A stretch of 9,330 nucleotides of DNA. It comes from an uncultured Lachnospiraceae bacterium (lineage in GTDB: Bacteria; Bacillota; Clostridia; Lachnospirales; Lachnospiraceae). Made by a program: the position numbers and the translations under genes. Below are positions 6,597-9,330 of this stretch, piece by piece. Where the stretch lies: NCBI GenBank assembly GCA_934371475.1, contig CAKRNX010000085.1:1-9330 (forward strand), in the 5' to 3' direction. The stretch's first letter is position 1. Each line of letters opens with the position of its first letter. The notes under the pieces are model-generated. The model did no database searches, was not told the DNA's origin, and saw only the letters and a program-made list of their open reading frames with translations.

Positions 6597-6983
6597 ATGG
6601 AGAGGCCCAATCAGCAGAAAATTCGTCTGATGACCCGGCTGGCTATGCTGGAAAAGACAGAAGGAAAAGAACTTGGACGGGTAAGGGAGAGTTTCAAGAG
6701 CGATTATGTGGGGATTCCCATGTTGAAAAACGGACTGAGGATTACAGCAGTGTTTCTGCTGATTCTTGGTATCTGGTGTGTCTGCCATATACAGTTTCTT
6801 CTGGATGTGACAGCAGAAGGCGAGCTGACGCTGTTTGGAACCGGCGTTCTGGCAGCATATCTGGCGGTACTGATCATTACGCTGGCGGTAACCTTCCTGC
6901 AGGCAATCTGGCGTTACAGGCGCAGCAGCGAGGCGGCAAGAGAGTATGAGGAGCTGCTCGATGAACTGGCGCATCTGATATAG
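6597..6983 (+). CDS. Conserved-type small membrane protein, two transmembrane helices, unknown function
   Basis: The 128-residue product starts MERPNQQKIRLMTRLAMLEK and has a basic, helical cytosolic-looking N-terminus (1-45), a hydrophobic segment at about 46-68, a short loop containing TAEGEL (72-77), a second hydrophobic segment at about 79-105, and a charged helical C-terminus (RYRRSSEAAREYEELLDEL, 106-124) that may form a coiled coil. ATG 6597 is chosen because AAGGA (6583-6587) lies 9 nt upstream; an in-frame TTG at 6561 would add 12 residues but has no comparable site and lies close to the transcription start. I do not recognise a named family; it resembles short hypothetical proteins seen in Lachnospiraceae. 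It is the first gene after the promoter at 6510-6537 and probably belongs to the cdaA operon. No catalytic motif was found. Confidence 0.8.
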   Translation: MERPNQQKIRLMTRLAMLEKTEGKELGRVRESFKSDYVGIPMLKNGLRITAVFLLILGIWCVCHIQFLLDVTAEGELTLFGTGVLAAYLAVLIITLAVTFLQAIWRYRRSSEAAREYEELLDELAHLI

Positions 6984-6994
6984 TCTCCGGCAGG

Positions 6995-7027
6995 GCGCAC
7001 ATTGTCCAGTGGACAATGGATTTGCGC
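6995..7027 (+). promoter_or_regulatory. Nested inverted repeat / hairpin between the two membrane-protein genes
   Basis: CATTGTCC (7000-7007) and GGACAATG (7011-7018) pair perfectly around AGT. Directly outside, GCGCA (6995-6999) pairs with TGCGC (7023-7027), with GATT bulged on the 3' side, giving 13 bp in total. It begins 11 nt after the stop of the small membrane-protein gene. There is no U-tract after it, so a classical terminator is unlikely. Possible roles are a processing or stability element inside the operon mRNA, a regulator-binding site, or a mobile palindromic repeat. Confidence 0.65.
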
Positions 7028-7029
7028 AA

Positions 7030-7051
7030 CAGGAATGCCAGGGCATTCTTG
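7030..7051 (+). promoter_or_regulatory. Second hairpin, sharing its core with the one upstream of mbl
   Basis: The stem pairs 7030-7039 with 7042-7051 (ten pairs, one G-U) around an AG loop. Its central 16 bases, GAATGCC-A-GGGCATTC (7033-7048), match the hairpin at 2189-2204 except for one base at the centre. It follows the nested hairpin by 2 nt and ends 21 nt before the AGGAGG of the next gene. Confidence 0.65.
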
Positions 7052-7085
7052 AGATATACAGGCTGTAAAGGCAGGAGGGAAGAGC

Positions 7086-8000
7086 ATGAGAGAATTGTGG
7101 AGAGGAAAGGCAGCGTTGCTGCGTTTCTGTTCAGAATATGAAGCCTGGCTGAGAGCCGGAGGAAAATTCTTGGCATCGCTGTTGCTGCTGCTGACGATTG
7201 CGTCAGGCACCGGGGGGCGGATCCTGGAGCTGCTTCCCGTGATTGTGATTGCGGCGGCACTCTGTGCGATTCTTCCTGATCGCTGGATGTTTCTGGCGGC
7301 CGTGGCAGTCTGGGAAGCGGGGCTCTGGATGCATTCTCCAGCGGCGGCAGCTGTGGCGGCAGCAGTGCTGTTTGTTGCTGCGCTGTGTTATGTGTCTTTC
7401 TGTCCGGGGCAGGTATGGAGTGTAGTCGGCGTCTGCATCTGTCTGGGACTTAGGATTCCTTTTGCGGCTCCGGTGGTCTTTGGTCTGTTGTGCGGGCCAT
7501 CAGCTGCGGTCGGAATTGCAGTCGGCACGGTACTGTATTATATGACAGGCGCGTTGATGGAGACTGAGGCGGCGACAGGATTTCAGCTGCAGATGCTGGA
7601 GCGGGTTCCGGCAATGTTTCAGGAATGTATTGTCAGCCGGGAGATGATCCTGTTACTGGTTGTGCTGCTGGCGGTATTCTGTGCGGTGTGTCTGCTGCGC
7701 AGCCTGGCGGTAAACTACAGCTGGTCTCTTGGAATACTGGCAGGAGCGCTGGTATTTGTAATGCTTAACGGTATGGAAATGCTGTTTCTTGGCGTGAAAG
7801 TTTCATGGATACAGACGGTGTTCCAGTTAGCTGCAGGTGTGCTGGCGGGAATGCTGGTGCAGTTTTTGTGTCATACTCCGGATTACAGGCGTGTGCAGAG
7901 ACTGCAGTTTGAGGATGACGACTATTATTATTATGTAAAAGCGGTTCCCAAGATGGAGGCCGGGTACGATAAAACGGAAAAAGGAGACGGCGGAGAATGA
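7086..8000 (+). CDS. Polytopic membrane protein with C-terminal FEDD-YYYY-VKAVPK tail, unknown function
   Basis: The 304-residue product has about eight or nine hydrophobic segments (roughly 26-41, 47-64, 66-82, 86-103, 109-124, 126-152, 187-205, 212-239, 241-261) and a cytosolic-looking tail of about 43 residues. The tail carries a striking motif, FEDDDYYYYVKAVPK (275-289), followed by a charged end. A soluble segment at about 156-185 breaks the helices (METEAATGFQ...ERVPAMFQECIVSRE). The start is supported by AGGAGG at 7073-7078, 7 nt upstream. The last codon and stop overlap the cdaA start as ATGA, so cdaA translation is probably coupled to this gene. I do not recognise a named family and see no transporter or enzyme signature; it looks like a Lachnospiraceae hypothetical protein. 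Its place immediately before cdaA, whose product is also membrane-bound, suggests a partner or regulator in c-di-AMP signalling, which is inference. Confidence 0.85.
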   Translation: MRELWRGKAALLRFCSEYEAWLRAGGKFLASLLLLLTIASGTGGRILELLPVIVIAAALCAILPDRWMFLAAVAVWEAGLWMHSPAAAAVAAAVLFVAALCYVSFCPGQVWSVVGVCICLGLRIPFAAPVVFGLLCGPSAAVGIAVGTVLYYMTGALMETEAATGFQLQMLERVPAMFQECIVSREMILLLVVLLAVFCAVCLLRSLAVNYSWSLGILAGALVFVMLNGMEMLFLGVKVSWIQTVFQLAAGVLAGMLVQFLCHTPDYRRVQRLQFEDDDYYYYVKAVPKMEAGYDKTEKGDGGE

Positions 8001-8872
8001 GCAGAATATCATCATGGATTGCAGGTCGGCTTACGTGGCTGAAACTGCCGTCAATTACAATCAGATTTACAGATATTCTGGAGATTTTTATTCTGGCGTA
8101 TATTGTATATAAGCTGCTGCTCTGGATTAAGGACAGCAGGGCATGGACGCTACTGAAGGGTATTCTTACGATTGTGATCTGTGTGGGATTGGTTTATGTG
8201 CTTCAGATGGATACACTGATTTATATTGTCAACCATGGACTTAGTATTGCAATTATGACAGCAGTAGTGGTATTTCAGCCGGAGCTGAGAAAGGTGCTGG
8301 AGCAGCTGGGGGAGAAACAGCTGATTTCAAGCCTGCTTCCTTTGGATAACGTGCGTTCTGTGCAGGAGCTGTTCAGCGACAAGACAATTAACGAGCTGGT
8401 GAAAGGTACAGTGGAGATGGCGAAAGTCAAAACCGGTGCGTTAATTGTAATTGAACAGAATGAGAAACTGGATGAATATGAGCGTACAGGGATCCGTCTG
8501 GATGCGCTGCTTACCAGTCAGCTTCTGATCAACATTTTTGAACATAATACACCGCTGCATGACGGGGCGGTGATTATGCGGGGAGATCGGATTACAGCGG
8601 CTACGTGTTATCTGCCTCTCTCCGACAATATGCATCTGAGCAAGGAACTGGGCACCAGACACCGTGCCGGTGTGGGGATTAGCGAGGTGACAGATTCTCT
8701 GACAATTATTGTGTCGGAGGAGACGGGTGCGATCTCGATCGCGTACCGCGGCGTCCTGAACCGGAATGTGACGGCTGACCAGCTGAGAGAGCGGCTGACA
8801 GTTCTGCAGAACAAGTCGATCGTTTCCAGAAAGTTTAAGCTGTGGAAGGGATGGACCAAGAATGAAGAGTAA
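7997..8872 (+). CDS. cdaA: Membrane diadenylate cyclase CdaA (c-di-AMP synthase)
   Basis: CdaA condenses two ATP into cyclic di-AMP, the second messenger that controls potassium and osmolyte transport and wall homeostasis in many Firmicutes. The 291-residue protein has three N-terminal membrane segments (about 27-45, 52-70, 76-94) and a cytosolic DAC domain (about 95-260). Catalytic signatures are intact: LHDGAVIMRG (187-196) with the DGA motif at 189-191, and GTRHRAGVG (219-227) with RHR at 221-223; VSEETGAISIA (239-249) completes the domain. The length is slightly above B. subtilis CdaA. The start overlaps the stop of the upstream membrane gene (ATGA), with AAGGAG at 7981-7986. cdaR overlaps its 3' end by 11 nt, matching the common cdaA-cdaR order. 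Confidence 0.97.
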   Translation: MSRISSWIAGRLTWLKLPSITIRFTDILEIFILAYIVYKLLLWIKDSRAWTLLKGILTIVICVGLVYVLQMDTLIYIVNHGLSIAIMTAVVVFQPELRKVLEQLGEKQLISSLLPLDNVRSVQELFSDKTINELVKGTVEMAKVKTGALIVIEQNEKLDEYERTGIRLDALLTSQLLINIFEHNTPLHDGAVIMRGDRITAATCYLPLSDNMHLSKELGTRHRAGVGISEVTDSLTIIVSEETGAISIAYRGVLNRNVTADQLRERLTVLQNKSIVSRKFKLWKGWTKNEE

Positions 8873-9330
8873 ATTCAGAAATAAACTGACCGATAATATC
8901 GGGCTGAAAATTATTGCGCTGGTGGTGGCCGCACTGATCTGGCTGCTGGTGACGAACAACAACAATCCTACCAAGTCCATGCTGTTTACGAATGTGCCGA
9001 TCAAAGTGGTTAATCAGGACAGCGTGGCTGATATCGGCAAGGTGGCGGAGCTGGAGGGCAGCGGCACTGTAACGATTAAAGTCAAAGAGCGAAGGAAAGT
9101 GCTGGATCGGCTGGCTAAGAACGGATCTGATTTTTATATTGAGGCAGATCTGGAGAATATCACGGATATGAATACCGTTCCGCTGACTGTGACATGCAGC
9201 AATCCTTCTATTACATGGGATGAGATTGAGATTTCCCCGTCCTCTCTGAAGGTAACACTGGAGGAAAAGGTTGAGCAGGCTTTTGTGATCTCTGTTTCCA
9301 CATCGGGCATACAGGCCGCAGGGTATGAAG
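8862..9330 (+). CDS. cdaR: YbbR-domain protein, CdaA regulator (3' truncated by window)
   Basis: ATG 8862 opens a frame that has no stop before the window ends, giving 156 visible residues. The N-terminus is short and basic (MKSKFRNKLTDNIGLK) and is followed by one membrane helix (about 15-31, ending LIWLLV) and then TNNNNPTKSMLFTNVPIKV, a layout typical of YbbR/CdaR proteins, which are anchored in the membrane with beta-rich YbbR repeats outside. The first repeat runs about 40-135 and a second appears to begin near EEKVEQAFVI. CdaR binds CdaA and modulates its activity in other Firmicutes. The gene overlaps cdaA by 11 nt, with GGAAGGG at 8844-8850 as ribosome binding site. In related genomes glmM usually comes next, outside this window. 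Confidence 0.93.
   Translation, partial: MKSKFRNKLTDNIGLKIIALVVAALIWLLVTNNNNPTKSMLFTNVPIKVVNQDSVADIGKVAELEGSGTVTIKVKERRKVLDRLAKNGSDFYIEADLENITDMNTVPLTVTCSNPSITWDEIEISPSSLKVTLEEKVEQAFVISVSTSGIQAAGYE

Overview
The window looks like chromosomal DNA from an anaerobic Firmicute, most likely a member of the Lachnospiraceae. The evidence is the AGGAGG-type ribosome binding sites, the single coding strand, the moderate GC with CTG-rich codon use, the cdaA-cdaR pair, and two membrane proteins that resemble Lachnospiraceae-type hypothetical proteins. All credible genes are on the + strand and packed tightly.

Layout. Positions 1-89 hold the last codons of an upstream gene, probably a tyrosine recombinase/integrase. 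A short spacer (90-160) carries a 12-bp-period direct repeat and an imperfect dyad that could be part of an attachment region. Then comes a housekeeping run: ychF (ATPase), lgt (lipoprotein diacylglyceryl transferase), an MreB/Mbl-type actin, a RecD2-type helicase and a comF-type phosphoribosyltransferase. I see no clear internal terminator or promoter in this run; gaps are 6 to 68 nt.

About 185 nt separate comF from the next coding start. This spacer contains an extended -10 promoter, which opens a second operon: a two-helix small membrane protein, a polytopic membrane protein, cdaA (diadenylate cyclase) and the start of cdaR (YbbR protein), which runs off the end. The polytopic protein and cdaA overlap by ATGA, and cdaA and cdaR overlap by 11 nt, suggesting translational coupling. 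The spacer between the two membrane genes holds two consecutive RNA-capable hairpins, one of which shares its core with a hairpin upstream of the actin gene.

Functionally the window is rich in envelope genes: lipoprotein maturation, a cell-shape actin, and c-di-AMP synthesis, a signal linked in other Firmicutes to wall precursor supply and osmotic balance. The least understood part is the pair of unnamed membrane proteins placed ahead of cdaA. Other points worth a second look are the repeat-built N-terminus in front of ComF, the altered nucleotide-binding motif of the actin, and the integrase tail next to ychF. No tRNA, rRNA, CRISPR array or complete insertion sequence was seen.
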